Positions 1 through 12,275 of a DNA stretch of 64,000 nt are shown piece by piece. The notes below the pieces were generated by a model. That model was not told where the DNA came from and searched no databases. It worked only from the letters and a program-made list of their open reading frames with translations. Within the stretch, counting starts at the first letter, position 1, and every line of letters starts with the position of its first letter. The stretch is taken from positions 44,096 through 108,095 of the forward strand of contig CATKSA010000215.1 of assembly GCA_949775045.1 (NCBI GenBank), written 5' to 3'. The position numbers and the translations under genes were made by a program. The stretch is from Metridium senile. Its lineage: Eukaryota; Cnidaria; Anthozoa; Actiniaria; Metridiidae.

Positions 1-807
1 ATTCTGATAAATGCCCAAGATTTTATTTAGAAAAAACTACAAAATCCTACCCAGAATGCAATATGCCCTATAGTGATGTGAAAATGTGTCAAAAAGATCG
101 GGGTTTTCGGCACAAATCTTTTGCCTAGTCCCTGTTAGTAATGTCTGAGAATATTAGAGCATGCTGATAAATGCCCAAGATTTTATTTAGAAAAAACTAC
201 AAAATCCTACCCAGAATGCAATATGCCCTATAGGGTGATTTGAAAATGTGTCAAAAAGATCGGGGTTTTCGGCACAAAATTTTGGCCTAGTCCCTGTTAG
301 TAATGTCTGAGAATATTAGAACATTCTGATAAATGCCCAAGATTTTATTTAGAAAAAACTACAAAGTCCTACCCAGAATGCAATATGCCCTATAGGGTGA
401 TGTGAAAATGTGTCAAAAAGATCGGGGTTTTCGGCACAAATCTTTGGCCTAGTCCCTGTTAGTAATGTCTGAGAATATTAGAGCATTCTGATAAATGCCC
501 AAGATTTTATTTAGAAAAAACTACAAAATCCTACCCAGAATGCAATATGCCCTATAGGGTGATGTGAAAATGTGTCAAAAAGATCGGGGTTTTCGGCACA
601 AATCTTTCGCCTAGTCCCTGTTAGTAATTTCTGAGAATATTAGAGCATTCTGATAAATGCCCAAGATTTTATTTAGAAAAAACTACAAAATCCTACCCAG
701 AATGCAATATGCCCTATAGGGTGATGTGAAAATGTGTCAAAAAGATCGGATTTTCGGCACAAAATTTTGGCCTAGTCCCTGTTAGTAATGTCTGAGAATA
801 TTAGAGC

Positions 808-969
808 ATTCTGATAAATGCCCAAGATTTTATTTAGAAAAAACTACAAAATCCTACCCAGAATGCAATATGCCCTATAGGGTGATGTGAAAATGTGTCA
901 AAAAGATCGGGGTTTTCGGCACAAAATTTTGGCCTAGTCCCTGTTAGTAATGTCTGAGAATATTAGAGC
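808..969 (+). repeat. Representative consensus monomer (162 bp)
   Basis: This copy carries the majority base at nearly all positions and serves as a reference. In monomer coordinates it has T4 at 21-24, A6 at 31-36, A4 at 41-44, the perfect palindrome CCCTATAGGG at 66-75, A4 at 83-86, A5 at 93-97, the variable hotspot GATCGGGGTTTTCGGC at 98-113, the palindrome AAAATTTT at 116-123, GGCC at 124-127 and AATATT at 152-157. G+C is 59 of 162 (36%). The length is divisible by three, so every stop codon recurs in frame in each copy; all six frames contain at least one stop per monomer, which excludes a repeat protein. The phase chosen is arbitrary, since the array has no unique boundary in the window. 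Confidence 0.95.
873..882. other. Central 10-bp palindrome CCCTATAGGG of the monomer
   Basis: A perfect self-complementary decamer occupies monomer positions 66-75 in most copies; the representative occurrence is given. It is the longest perfect palindrome I see in the consensus. It lies between two clusters of A/T tracts (21-44 and 83-123). The 160-bp class breaks it by loss of two G, and a minority class breaks it with GCACTA in place of GCCCTA. A conserved dyad could bind a dimeric protein or form a small cruciform, but no function can be read from the sequence. Confidence 0.8.
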
Positions 970-1455
970 ATTCTGATAAATGCCCAAGATTTTATTTAGA
1001 AAAAACTACAAAATCCTACCCAGAATGCAATATGCCCTATAGGGTGATGTGAAAATGTGTCAAAAAGATTGGGGTTTTCGGCACAAAATTTTGGCCTAGT
1101 CCCTGTTAGTAATGTCTGAGAATATTAGAGCATTCTGATAAATGCCCAAGATTTTATTTAGAAAAAAACTACAAAATCCTACCCAGAATGCAATATGCCC
1201 TATAGGGTGATGTGAAAATGTGTCAAAAAGATCGGATTTTCGGCACAAAATTTTGGCCTAGTCCCTGTTAGTAATGTCTGAGAATATTAGAGCATTCTGA
1301 TAAATGCCCAAGATTTTATTTAGAAAAAACTACAAAATCCTACCCAGAATGCAATATGCCCTATAGGGTGATGTGAAAATGTGTCAAAAAGATCGGGGTT
1401 TTCGGCACAAAATTTTGGCCTAGTCCCTGTTAGTAATGTCTGAGAATATTAGAAC

Positions 1456-2747
1456 ATTCTGATAAATGCCCAAGATTTTATTTAGAAAAAACTACAAAAT
1501 CCTACCCAGAATGCAATATGCCCTATAGGGTGATGTGAAAATGTGTCAAAAAGATCGGGGTTTTCGGCACAAATCTTTCGCCTAGTCCCTGTTAGTAATG
1601 TCTGAGAATATTAGAGCATTCTGATAAATGCCCAAGATTTTATTTAGAAAAAACGACAAAATCCTACCCAGAATGCAATATGCCCTATAGGGTGATGTGA
1701 AAATGTGTCAAAAAGATCGGATTTTCGGCACAAAATTTTGGCCTAGTCCCTGTTAGTAATGTCTGAGAATATTAGAGCATTCTGATAAATGCCCAAGATT
1801 TTATTTAGAAAAAACTACAAAATCCTACCCAGAATGCAATATGCCCTATAGTGATGTGAAAATGTGTCAAAAAGATCGGGGTTTTCGGCACAAATCTTTC
1901 GCCTAGTCCCTGTTAGTAATGTCTGAGAATATTAGAGCATTCTGATAAATGCCCAAGATTTTATTTAGAAAAAACTTTAAAATCCTACCCAGAATGCAAT
2001 ATGCACTATAGGGTGATGTGAAAATGTGTCAAAAAGATCGGGGTTTTCGGCACAAATCTTTTGCCTAGTCCCTGTTAGTAATGTCTGAGAATATTAGAGC
2101 ATTCTGATAAATGCCCAAGATTTTATTTAGAAAAAAACTACAAAATCCTACCCAGAATGCAATATGCCCTATAGGATGATGTGAAAATGTGTCAAAAAGA
2201 TTGGGGTTTTCGGCACAAAATTTTGGCCTAGTCCCTTTTAGTAATGTCTGAGAATATTAGAGCACTCTGATAAAAGCCCAAGATTTTATTTAGAAAAAAC
2301 TACAAAATCCTACCCAGAATGCAATATGCCCTATAGGGTGATGTGAAAATGTGTCAAAAAGATTGGAGTTTTCGGCACAAAATTTTGGCCTAGTCCCTGT
2401 TAGTAATGTCTGAGAATATTAGAGCATTCTGATAAATGCCCAAGATTTTATTTAGAAAAAACTACAAAATCCTACCAAGAATGCAATATGCCCTATAGGG
2501 TGATGTGAAAATGTGTCAAAAAGATCGGGGTTTTCGGCACAAAATTTTGGCCTAGTCCCTGTTAGTAATGTCTGAGAATATTAGAGCATTCTGATAAATG
2601 CCCAAGATTTTATTTAGAAAAAACTACAAAATCCTACCCAGAATGCAATATGCCCTATAGTGATGTAAAAATGTGTCAAAAAGATCAGGGTTTTCGGCAC
2701 AAATCTTTCGCCTAGTCCCTGTTAGTAATGTCTGAGAATAGTAGAGC
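1456..2747 (+). repeat. 8-monomer segment, first copy
   Basis: Eight monomers whose markers recur in the same order at 9692-10983, an offset of 8236 bp. Shared unusual markers are AAACGACAAA at about 1655, a 160-bp copy, CTTTAAAATCC with GCACTA, a 7-A copy with TAGGATGATG, an ACTCTGATAAAAG copy with ATTGGAG, a copy with ACCAAGAATG, and the 160-bp GTAAAAATG/ATCAGGG copy. The flanking monomers differ between the two places. Several rare variants in one order make shared descent of the block much more likely than coincidence. Confidence 0.85.
2588..2747 (+). repeat. Linked-variant monomer class (160 bp, GTAAAAATG/ATCAGGG/AATAGTAG)
   Basis: This 160-bp monomer combines four linked variants: loss of two G after CCCTATAG, GATGTAAAAATG, ATCAGGGTTTT with AAATCTTTCGCC, and AATAGTAG near the end. 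The same haplotype recurs at 3718, 4525, 6948, 7755, 10824 and 11793, seven copies in all, and I saw it nowhere after 12 kb. It serves as a punctuation mark for HOR units in domain A: its spacings reproduce the 3230-, 8236- and 969-bp offsets found with other markers. Confidence 0.85.
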
Positions 2748-3070
2748 ATTCTGATAAATGCCCAAGATTTTATTTAGAAAAAACTACAAAATCCTACCCA
2801 GAATGCAATATGCCCTATAGGGTGATGTGAAAATGTGTCAAAAAGATCGGATTTTCGGCACAAAATTTTGGCCTAGTCCCTGTTAGTAATGTCTGAGAAT
2901 ATTAGAGCATTCTGATAAATGCCCAAGATTTTATTTAGAAAAAACTACAAAATCCTACCCAGAATGCAATATGCCCTATAGGGTGATGTGAAAATGTGTC
3001 AAAAAGATCGGGGTTTTCGGCACAAATCTTTCGCCTAGTCCCTGTTAGTAATTTCTGAGAATATTAGAGC

Positions 3071-6000
3071 ATTCTGATAAATGCCCAAGATTTTATTTAG
3101 AAAAAACTACAAAATCCTACCCAGAATGCAATATGCCCTATAGGGTGATGTGAAAATGTGTCAAAAAGATCGGATTTTCGGCACAAAATTTTGGCCTAGT
3201 CCCTGTTAGTAATGTCTGAGAATATTAGAGCATTCTGATAAATGCCCAAGATTTTATTTAGAAAAAACTACAAAATCCTACCCAGAATGCAATATGCCCT
3301 ATAGGGTGATGTGAAAATGTGTCAAAAAGATCGGGGTTTTCGGCACAAAATTTTGGCCTAGTCCCTGTTAGTAATGTCTGAGAATATTAGAACATTCTGA
3401 TAAATGCCCAAGATTTTATTTAGAAAAAACTACAAAATCCTACCCAGAATGCAATATGCCCTATAGGGTGATGTGAAAATGTGTCAAAAAGATCGGGGTT
3501 TTCGGCACAAATCTTTGGCCTAGTCCCTGTTAGTAATGTCTGAGAATATTAGAGCATTCTGATAAATGCCCAAGATTTTATTTAGAAAAAACTACAAAAT
3601 CCTACCCAGAATGCAATATGCCCTATAGGGTGATGTGAAAATGTGTCAAAAAGATTGGGGTTTTCGGCACAAATCTTTCGCCTAGTCCCTGTTAGTAATG
3701 TCTGAGAATATTAGAGCATTCTGATAAATGCCCAAGATTTTATTTAGAAAAAACTACAAAATCCTACCCAGAATGCAATATGCCCTATAGTGATGTAAAA
3801 ATGTGTCAAAAAGATCAGGGTTTTCGGCACAAATCTTTCGCCTAGTCCCTGTTAGTAATGTCTGAGAATAGTAGAGCATTCTGATAAATGCCCAAGATTT
3901 TATTTAGAAAAAACTACAAAATCCTACCCAGAATGCAATATGCCCTATAGGGTGATGTGAAAATGTGTCAAAAAGATCGGATTTTCGGCACAAAATTTTG
4001 GCCTAGTCCCTGTTAGTAATGTCTGAGAATATTAGAGCATTCTGATAAATGCCCAAGATTTTATTTAGAAAAAACTACAAAATCCTACCCAGAATGCAAT
4101 ATGCCCTATAGGGTGATGTGAAAATGTGTCAAAAAGATCGGGGTTTTCGGCACAAAATTTTGGCCTAGTCCCTGTTAGTAATGTCTGAGAATATTAGAAC
4201 ATTCTGATAAATGCCCAAGATTTTATTTAGAAAAAACTACAAAATCCTACCCAGAATGCAATATGCCCTATAGGGTGATGTGAAAATGTGTCAAAAAGAT
4301 CGGGGTTTTCGGCACAAATCTTTGGCCTAGTCCCTGTTAGTAATGTCTGAGAATATTAGAGCATTCTGATAAATGCCCAAGATTTTATTTAGAAAAAACT
4401 ACAAAATCCTACCCAGAATGCAATATGCCCTATAGGGTGATGTGAAAATGTGTCAAAAAGATCGGGGTTTTCGGCACAAATCTTTCGCCTAGTCCCTGTT
4501 AGTAATGTCTGAGAATATTAGAGCATTCTGATAAATGCCCAAGATTTTATTTAGAAAAAACTACAAAATCCTACCCAGAATGCAATATGCCCTATAGTGA
4601 TGTAAAAATGTGTCAAAAAGATCAGGGTTTTCGGCACAAATCTTTCGCCTAGTCCCTGTTAGTAATGTCTGAGAATAGTAGAGCATTCTGATAAATGCCC
4701 AAGATTTTATTTAGAAAAAACTACAAAATCCTACCCACAATGCAATATGCCCTATAGGGTGATGTGAAAATGTGTCAAAAAGATCGGATTTTCGGCACAA
4801 AATTTTGGCCTAGTCCCTGTTAGTAATGTCTGAGAATATTAGAGCATTCTGATAAATGCCCAAGATTTTATTTAGAAAAAACTACAAAATCCTACCCAGA
4901 ATGCAATATGCCCTATAGTGATGTGAAAATGTGTCAAAAAGATCGGGGTTTTCGGCACAAATCTTTGGCCTAGTCCCTGTTAGTAATGTCTGAGAATATT
5001 AGAGCATTCTGATAAATGCCCAAGATTTTATTTAGAAAAAACTACAAAATCCTACCCAGAATGCAATATGCCCTATAGGGTGATGTGAAAATGTGTCAAA
5101 AAGATCGGGGTTTTCGGCACAAATCTTTCGCCTAGTCCCTGTTAGTAATTTCTGAGAATATTAGAGCATTCTGATAAATGCCCAAGATTTTATTTAGAAA
5201 AAACTACAAAATCCTACCCAGAATGCAATATGCCCTATAGGGTGATGTGAAAATGTGTCAAAAAGATCGGATTTTCGGCACAAAATTTTGGCCTAGTCCC
5301 TGTTAGTAATGTCTGAGAATATTAGAGCATTCTGATAAATGCCCAAGATTTTATTTAGAAAAAACTACAAAATCCTACCCAGAATGCAATATGCCCTATA
5401 GGGTGATGTGAAAATGTGTCAAAAAGATCGGGGTTTTCGGCACAAAATTTTGGCCTAGTCCCTGTTAGTAATGTCTGAGAATATTAGAACATTCTGATAA
5501 ATGCCCAAGATTTTATTTAGAAAAAACTACAAAATCCTACCCAGAATGCAATATGCCCTATAGGGTGATGTGAAAATGTGTCAAAAAGATCGGGGTTTTC
5601 GGCACAAATCTTTGGCCTAGTCCCTGTTAGTAATGTCTGAGAATATTAGAGCATTCTGATAAATGCCCAAGATTTTATTTAGAAAAAACTACAAAATCCT
5701 ACCCAGAATGCAATATGCCCTATAGGGTGATGTGAAAATGTGTCAAAAAGATCGGGGTTTTCGGCACAAATCTTTCGCCTAGTCCCTGTTAGTAATGTCT
5801 GAGAATATTAGAGCATTCTGATAAATGCCCAAGATTTTATTTAGAAAAAACTACAAAATCCTACCCAGAATGCAATATGCCCTATAGGGTGATGTGAAAA
5901 TGTGTCAAAAAGATCGGGGTTTTCGGCACAAAATTTTGGCCTAGTCCCTGTTAGTAATGTTTGAGAATATTAGAGCATTCTGATAAATGCCCAAGATTTT

Positions 6001-6300
6001 ATTTAGAAAGAACTACAAAATCCTACCCAGAATGCAATATGCACTATAGGGTGATGTGAAAATGTGTCAAAAAGATCGGGATTTTCGGCACAAAATTTTG
6101 GCCTAGTCCCTGTTAGTAATGTCTTAGAATATTAGAGCATTCTGATAAATGCCCAAGATTTTATTTAGAAAAAACTACAAAATCCTACCCAGAATGCAAT
6201 ATGCCCTATAGGGTGATGTGAAAATGTGTCAAAAAGATCGGGGTTTTCGGCACAAAATTTTGGCCTAGTCCCTGTTAGTAATGTCTGAGAATATTAGAAC
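3071..6300 (+). repeat. 20-monomer HOR unit, copy 1 (3230 bp)
   Basis: Twenty monomers whose marker order is repeated in the next 3.23 kb. Anchors offset by exactly 3230 bp include the GTAAAAATG copies at 3718/6948 and 4525/7755, ATGTTTGAG at about 5959/9189, and GAAAGAAC at about 6007/9237. Inside the unit a 5-monomer order (160-bp ATCAGGG; ATCGGA; ATCGGGG ending GAAC; AAATCTTTGGCC; AAATCTTTCGCC) begins at 3718 and begins again, then departs, at 4525, so the 20-mer itself seems assembled from shorter repeats. Private differences include ACCCACAATG near 4735 and GCACTA near 6041. Confidence 0.88.
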
Positions 6301-9300
6301 ATTCTGATAAATGCCCAAGATTTTATTTAGAAAAAACTACAAAATCCTACCCAGAATGCAATATGCCCTATAGGGTGATGTGAAAATGTGTCAAAAAGAT
6401 CGGATTTTCGGCACAAAAGTTTGGCCTAGTCCCTGTTAGTAATGTCTGAGAATATTAGAGCATTCTGATAAATGCCCAAGATTTTATTTAGAAAAAACTA
6501 CAAAATCCTACCCAGAATGCAATATGCCCTATAGGGTGATGTGAAAATGTGTCAAAAAGATCGGGGTTTTCGGCACAAAATTTTGGCCTAGTCCCTGTTA
6601 GTAATGTCTGAGAATATTAGAACATTCTGATAAATGCCCAAGATTTTATTTAGAAAAAACTACAAAATCCTACCCAGAATGCAATATGCCCTATAGGGTG
6701 ATGTGAAAATGTGTCAAAAAGATCGGGGTTTTCGGCACAAATCTTTGGCCTAGTCCCTGTTAGTAATGTCTGAGAATATTAGAGCATTCTGATAAATGCC
6801 CAAGATTTTATTTAGAAAAAACTACAAAATCCTACCCAGAATGCAATATGCCCTATAGGGTGATGTGAAAATGTGTCAAAAAGATCGGAGTTTTCGGCAC
6901 AAATCTTTCGCCTAGTCCCTGTTAGTAATGTCTGAGAATATTAGAGCATTCTGATAAATGCCCAAGATTTTATTTAGAAAAAACTACAAAATCCTACCCA
7001 GAATGCAATATGCCCTATAGTGATGTAAAAATGTGTCAAAAAGATCAGGGTTTTCGGCACAAATCTTTCGCCTAGTCCCTGTTAGTAATGTCTGAGAATA
7101 GTAGAGCATTCTGATAAATGCCCAAGATTTTATTTAGAAAAAACTACAAAATCCTACCCAGAATGCAATATGCCCTATAGGGTGATGTGAAAATGTGTCA
7201 AAAAGATCGGATTTTCGGCACAAAATTTTGGCCTAGTCCCTGTTAGTAATGTCTGAGAATATTAGAGCATTCTGATAAATGCCCAAGATTTTATTTAGAA
7301 AAAACTACAAAATCCTACCCAGAATGCAATATGCCCTATAGGGTGATGTGAAAATGTGTCAAAAAGATCGGGGTTTTCGGCACAAAATTTTGGCCTAGTC
7401 CCTGTTAGTAATGTCTGAGAATATTAGAACATTCTGATAAATGCCCAAGATTTTATTTAGAAAAAACTACAAAATCCTACCCAGAATGCAATATGCCCTA
7501 TAGGGTGATGTGAAAATGTGTCAAAAAGATCGGGGTTTTCAGCACAAATCTTTGGCCTAGTCCCTGTTAGTAATGTCTGAGAATATTAGAGCATTCTGAT
7601 AAATGCCCAAGATTTTATTTAGAAAAAAATACAAAATCCTACCCAGAATGCAATATGCCCTATAGGGTGATGTGAAAATGTGTCAAAAAGATCGGGGTTT
7701 TCGGCACAAATCTTTCGCCTAGTCCCTGTTAGTAATGTCTGAGAATATTAGAGCATTCTGATAAATGCCCAAGATTTTATTTAGAAAAAACTACAAAATC
7801 CTACCCAGAATGCAATATGCCCTATAGTGATGTAAAAATGTGTCAAAAAGATCAGGGTTTTCGGCACAAATCTTTCGCCTAGTCCCTGTTAGTAATGTCT
7901 GAGAATAGTAGAGCATTCTGATAAATGCCCAAGATTTTATTTAGAAAAAACTACAAAATCCTACCCAGAATGCAATATGCCCTATAGGGTGATGTGAAAA
8001 TGTGTCAAAAAGATCGGATTTTCGGCACAAAATTTTGGCCTAGTCCCTGTTAGTAATGTCTGAGAATATTAGAGCATTCTGATAAATGCCCAAGATTTTA
8101 TTTAGAAAAAACTACAAAATCCTACCCAGAATGCAATATGCCCTATAGTGATGTGAAAATGTGTCAAAAAGATCGGGGTTTTCGGCACAAATCTTTGGCC
8201 TAGTCCCTGTTAGTAATGTCTGAGAATATTAGAGCATTCTGATAAATGCCCAAGATTTTATTTAGAAAAAACTACAAAATCCTACCCAGAATGCAATATG
8301 CCCTATAGGGTGATGTGAAAATGTGTCAAAAAGATCGGGGTTTTCGGCACAAATCTTTCGCCTAGTCCCTGTTAGTAATTTCTGAGAATATTAGAGCATT
8401 CTGATAAATGCCCAAGATTTTATTTAGAAAAAACTACAAAATCCTACCCAGAATGCAATATGCCCTATAGGGTGATGTGAAAATGTGTCAAAAAGATCGG
8501 ATTTTCGGCACAAAATTTTGGCCTAGTCCCTGTTAGTAATGTCTGAGAATATTAGAGCATTCTGATAAATGCCCAAGATTTTATTTAGAAAAAACTACAA
8601 AATCCTACCCAGAATGCAATATGCCCTATAGGGTGATGTGAAAATGTGTCAAAAAGATCGGGGTTTTCGGCACAAAATTTTGGCCTAGTCCCTGTTAGTA
8701 ATGTCTGAGAATATTAGAACATTCTGATAAATGCCCAAGATTTTATTTAGAAAAAACTACAAAATCCTACCCAGAATGCAATATGCCCTATAGGGTGATG
8801 TGAAAATGTGTCAAAAAGATCGGGGTTTTCGGCACAAATCTTTGGCCTAGTCCCTGTTAGTAATGTCTGAGAATATTAGAGCATTCTGATAAATGCCCAA
8901 GATTTTATTTAGAAAAAACTACAAAATCCTACCCAGAATGCAATATGCCCTATAGGGTGATGTGAAAATGTGTCAAAAAGATCGGGGTTTTCGGCACAAA
9001 TCTTTCGCCTAGTCCCTGTTAGTAATGTCTGAGAATATTAGAGCATTCTGATAAATGCCCAAGATTTTATTTAGAAAAAACTACAAAATCCTACCCAGAA
9101 TGCAATATGCCCTATAGGGTGATGTGAAAATGTGTCAAAAAGATCGGGGTTTTCGGCACAAAATTTTGGCCTAGTCCCTGTTAGTAATGTTTGAGAATAT
9201 TAGAGCATTCTGATAAATGCCCAAGATTTTATTTAGAAAGAACTACAAAATCCTACCCAGAATGCAATATGCCCTATAGGGTGATGTGAAAATGTGTCAA

Positions 9301-9529
9301 AAAGATCGAATTTTCGGCACAAAATTTTGGCCTAGTCCCTGTTAGTAATGTCTGAGAATATTAGAGCATTCTGATAAATGCCCAAGATTTTATTTAGAAA
9401 AAACTACAAAATGCTACCCAGAATGCAATATGCCCTATAGGGTGATGTGAAAATGTGTCAAAAAGATCGGAGTTTTCGGCACAAAATTTTGGCCTAGTCC
9501 CTGTTAGTAATGTCTGAGAATATTAGAAC
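6301..9529 (+). repeat. 20-monomer HOR unit, copy 2 (3229 bp)
   Basis: Direct tandem copy of 3071-6300. It is one base shorter because one monomer reads ATCGAATTTT near 9306 where copy 1 reads ATCGGGATTTT. Other private differences are AAAAGTTTGG near 6417, ATCGGAG near 6887, TTTTCAGC near 7550, AAAAAAATAC near 7627 and ATGCTACCC near 9411. After 9530 the marker order departs from copy 1 and joins the 8-monomer segment. Confidence 0.88.
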
Positions 9530-9691
9530 ATTCTGATAAATGCCCAAGATTTTATTTAGAAAAAACTACAAAATCCTACCCAGAATGCAATATGCCCTAT
9601 AGGGTGATGTGAAAATGTGTCAAAAAGATCGGGGTTTTCGGCACAAATCTTTGGCCTAGTCCCTGTTAGTAATGTCTGAGAATATTAGAGC

Positions 9692-10983
9692 ATTCTGATA
9701 AATGCCCAAGATTTTATTTAGAAAAAACTACAAAATCCTACCCAGAATGCAATATGCCCTATAGGGTGATGTGAAAATGTGTCAAAAAGATCGGGGTTTT
9801 CGGCACAAATCTTTCGCCTAGTCCCTGTTAGTAATGTCTGAGAATATTAGAGCATTCTGATAAATGCCCAAGATTTTATTTAGAAAAAACGACAAAATCC
9901 TACCCAGAATGCAATATGCCCTATAGGGTGATGTGAAAATGTGTCAAAAAGATCGGATTTTCGGCACAAAATTTTGGCCTAGTCCCTGTTAGTAATGTCT
10001 GAGAATATTAGAGCATTCTGATAAATGCCCAAGATTTTATTTAGAAAAAACTACAAAATCCTACCCAGAATGCAATATGCCCTATAGTGATGTGAAAATG
10101 TGTCAAAAAGATCGGGGTTTTCGGCACAAATCTTTCGCCTAGTCCCTGTTAGTAATGTCTGAGAATATTAGAGCATTCTGATAAATGCCCAAGATTTTAT
10201 TTAGAAAAAACTTTAAAATCCTACCCAGAATGCAATATGCACTATAGGGTGATGTGAAAATGTGTCAAAAAGATCGGGGTTTTCGGCACAAATCTTTTGC
10301 CTAGTCCCTGTTAGTAATGTCTGAGAATATTAGAGCATTCTGATAAATGCCCAAGATTTTATTTAGAAAAAAACTACAAAATCCTACCCAGAATGCAATA
10401 TGCCCTATAGGATGATGTGAAAATGTGTCAAAAAGATTGGGGTTTTCGGCACAAAATTTTGGCCTAGTCCCTGTTAGTAATGTCTGAGAATATTAGAGCA
10501 CTCTGATAAAAGCCCAAGATTTTATTTAGAAAAAACTACAAAATCCTACCCAGAATGCAATATGCCCTATAGGGTGATGTGAAAATGTGTCAAAAAGATT
10601 GGAGTTTTCGGCAGAAAATTTTGGCCTAGTCCCTGTTAGTAATGTCTGAGAATATTAGAGCATTCTGATAAATGCCCAAGATTTTATTTAGAAAAAACTA
10701 CAAAATCCTACCAAGAATGCAATATGCCCTATAGGGTGATGTGAAAATGTGTCAAAAAGATCGGGGTTTTCGGCACAAAATTTTGGCCTAGTCCCTGTTA
10801 GTAATGTCTGAGAATATTAGAGCATTCTGATAAATGCCCAAGATTTTATTTAGAAAAAACTACAAAATCCTACCCAGAATGCAATATGCCCTATAGTGAT
10901 GTAAAAATGTGTCAAAAAGATCAGGGTTTTCGGCACAAATCTTTCGCCTAGTCCCTGTTAGTAATGTCTGAGAATAGTAGAGC
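9692..10983 (+). repeat. 8-monomer segment, second copy
   Basis: Copy of 1456-2747 at an offset of 8236 bp, with the same eight marker monomers in order (for example GACAAAATCC at 9891). It differs by private changes such as GGCAGAAAATT in place of GGCACAAAATT near 10611. Its last six monomers are duplicated again immediately downstream. Confidence 0.85.
10015..10983 (+). repeat. 6-monomer tandem duplication, copy 1 (969 bp)
   Basis: Six monomers (160, 162, 163, 162, 162 and 160 bp) repeated immediately at 10984-11952. The variant GGCAGAAAATT at about 10611 recurs at about 11580, exactly 969 bp later, and is absent from the related block at 1456-2747. The tandem duplication therefore happened after the longer block was copied. 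Confidence 0.9.
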
Positions 10984-11952
10984 ATTCTGATAAATGCCCA
11001 AGATTTTATTTAGAAAAAACTACAAAATCCTACCCAGAATGCAATATGCCCTATAGTGATGTGAAAATGTGTCAAAAAGATCGGGGTTTTCGGCACAAAT
11101 CTTTCGCCTAGTCCCTGTTAGTAATGTCTGAGAATATTAGAGCATTCTGATAAATGCCCAAGATTTTATTTAGAAAAAACTTTAAAATCCTACCCAGAAT
11201 GCAATATGCCCTATAGGGTGATGTGAAAATGTGTCAAAAAGATCGGGGTTTTCGGCACAAATCTTTTGCCTAGTCCCTGTTAGTAATGTCTGAGAATATT
11301 AGAGCATTCTGATAAATGCCCAAGATTTTATTTAGAAAAAAACTACAAAATCCTACCCAGAATGCAATATGCCCTATAGGATGATGTGAAAATGTGTCAA
11401 AAAGATTGGGGTTTTCGGCACAAAATTTTGGCCTAGTCCCTGTTAGTAATGTCTGAGAATATTAGAGCACTCTGATAAAAGCCCAAGATTTTATTTAGAA
11501 AAAACTACAAAATCCTACCCAGAATGCAATATGCCCTATAGGGTGATGTGAAAATGTGTCAAAAAGATTGGAGTTTTCGGCAGAAAATTTTGGCCTAGTC
11601 CCTGTTAGTAATGTCTGAGAATATTAGAGCATTCTGATAAATGCCCAAGATTTTATTTAGAAAAAACTACAAAATCCTACCAAGAATGCAATATGCCCTA
11701 TAGGGTGATGTGAAAATGTGTCAAAAAGATTGGGGTTTTCGGCACAAAATTTTGGCCTAGTCCCTGTTAGTAATGTCTGAGAATATTAGAGCATTCTGAT
11801 AAATGCCCAAGATTTTATTTAGAAAAAACTACAAAATCCTACCCAGAATGCAATATGCCCTATAGTGATGTAAAAATGTGTCAAAAAGATCAGGGTTTTC
11901 GGCACAAATCTTTCGCCTAGTCCCTGTTAGTAATGTCTGAGAATAGTAGAGC
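10984..11952 (+). repeat. 6-monomer tandem duplication, copy 2 (969 bp)
   Basis: Second copy of the six-monomer unit, same monomer lengths and markers. Private differences are GCCCTATAGGG in place of GCACTATAGGG in the CTTTAAAATCC monomer (about 11209), and ATTGGGG in place of ATCGGGG in the ACCAAGAATG monomer (about 11730). Confidence 0.9.
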
Positions 11953-12275
11953 ATTCTGATAAATGCCCAAGATTTTATTTAGAAAAAACTACAAAATCCT
12001 ACCCAGAATGCAATATGCCCTATAGGGTGATGTGAAAATGTGTCAAAAAGATCGGATTTTCGGCACAAAATTTTGGCCTAGTCCCTGTTAGTAATGTCTG
12101 AGAATATTAGAGCATTCTGATAAATGCCCAAGATTTTATTTAGAAAAAACTACAAAATCCTACCCAGAATGCAATATGCCCTATAGGGTGATGTGAAAAT
12201 GTGTCAAAAAGATCGGGGTTTTCGGCACAAATCTTTGGCCTAGTCCCTGTTAGTAATGTCTGAGAATATTAGAGC

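Larger units (their letters stand above)
1..12275 (+). repeat. Array domain A: AAATCTTT-rich monomers
   Basis: In this domain a large share of full-length 162-bp monomers carry AAATCTTTCGCC or AAATCTTTGGCC after the hotspot, and the hotspot form ATCGGA (161-bp monomers) is frequent. Full-length copies with AAATCTTT become rare after about 13.4 kb, where the AAATCT form is confined to the 160-bp class. TTTTTGGC, AAAATTTTTGTC and GTAAGTAATG, which dominate later, are absent here. The domain contains the 20-monomer unit and the dispersed 8-monomer segment described separately. Its right limit is a zone of change rather than a sharp breakpoint; I set it at the first 7-A, ATTGGGG monomer of the 4-mer block. 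Confidence 0.7.

Noticed and set aside
160..170. GCATGCTG at the first monomer junction as a possible boundary or cloning site
   Set aside because: It is a single base change (ATGCTG for ATTCTG) in one monomer, with normal array on both sides.
873..882. TATA-like promoter or operator at CCCTATAGGG
   Set aside because: No gene, transcript signal or conserved downstream element accompanies it. It is repeated hundreds of times, so it is recorded only as a structural palindrome.
905..930. Intrinsic terminator at the GGGG-TTTT-CGG segment with T run
   Set aside because: The G and C runs do not form a stable stem followed by a U-tract, and the context is eukaryotic.
808..969. CENP-B box
   Set aside because: TTCGGCACAAA matches the first part of the known box (TTCG, four bases, A), but the required CGGG half is absent at the right spacing and I saw no better match on the other strand.
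808..969. Primate alpha satellite or another named satellite
   Set aside because: The length (162 rather than 171 bp) and the sequence do not match alpha satellite as I know it, and I do not recognise any other named family. No species assignment is justified.
808..969. Heat-shock-element-like pattern AGAAT...ATTCT across the monomer junction
   Set aside because: The two arms are separated by 8 bases and do not have the nGAAnnTTCn spacing; five-base arms are expected by chance in AT-rich DNA.
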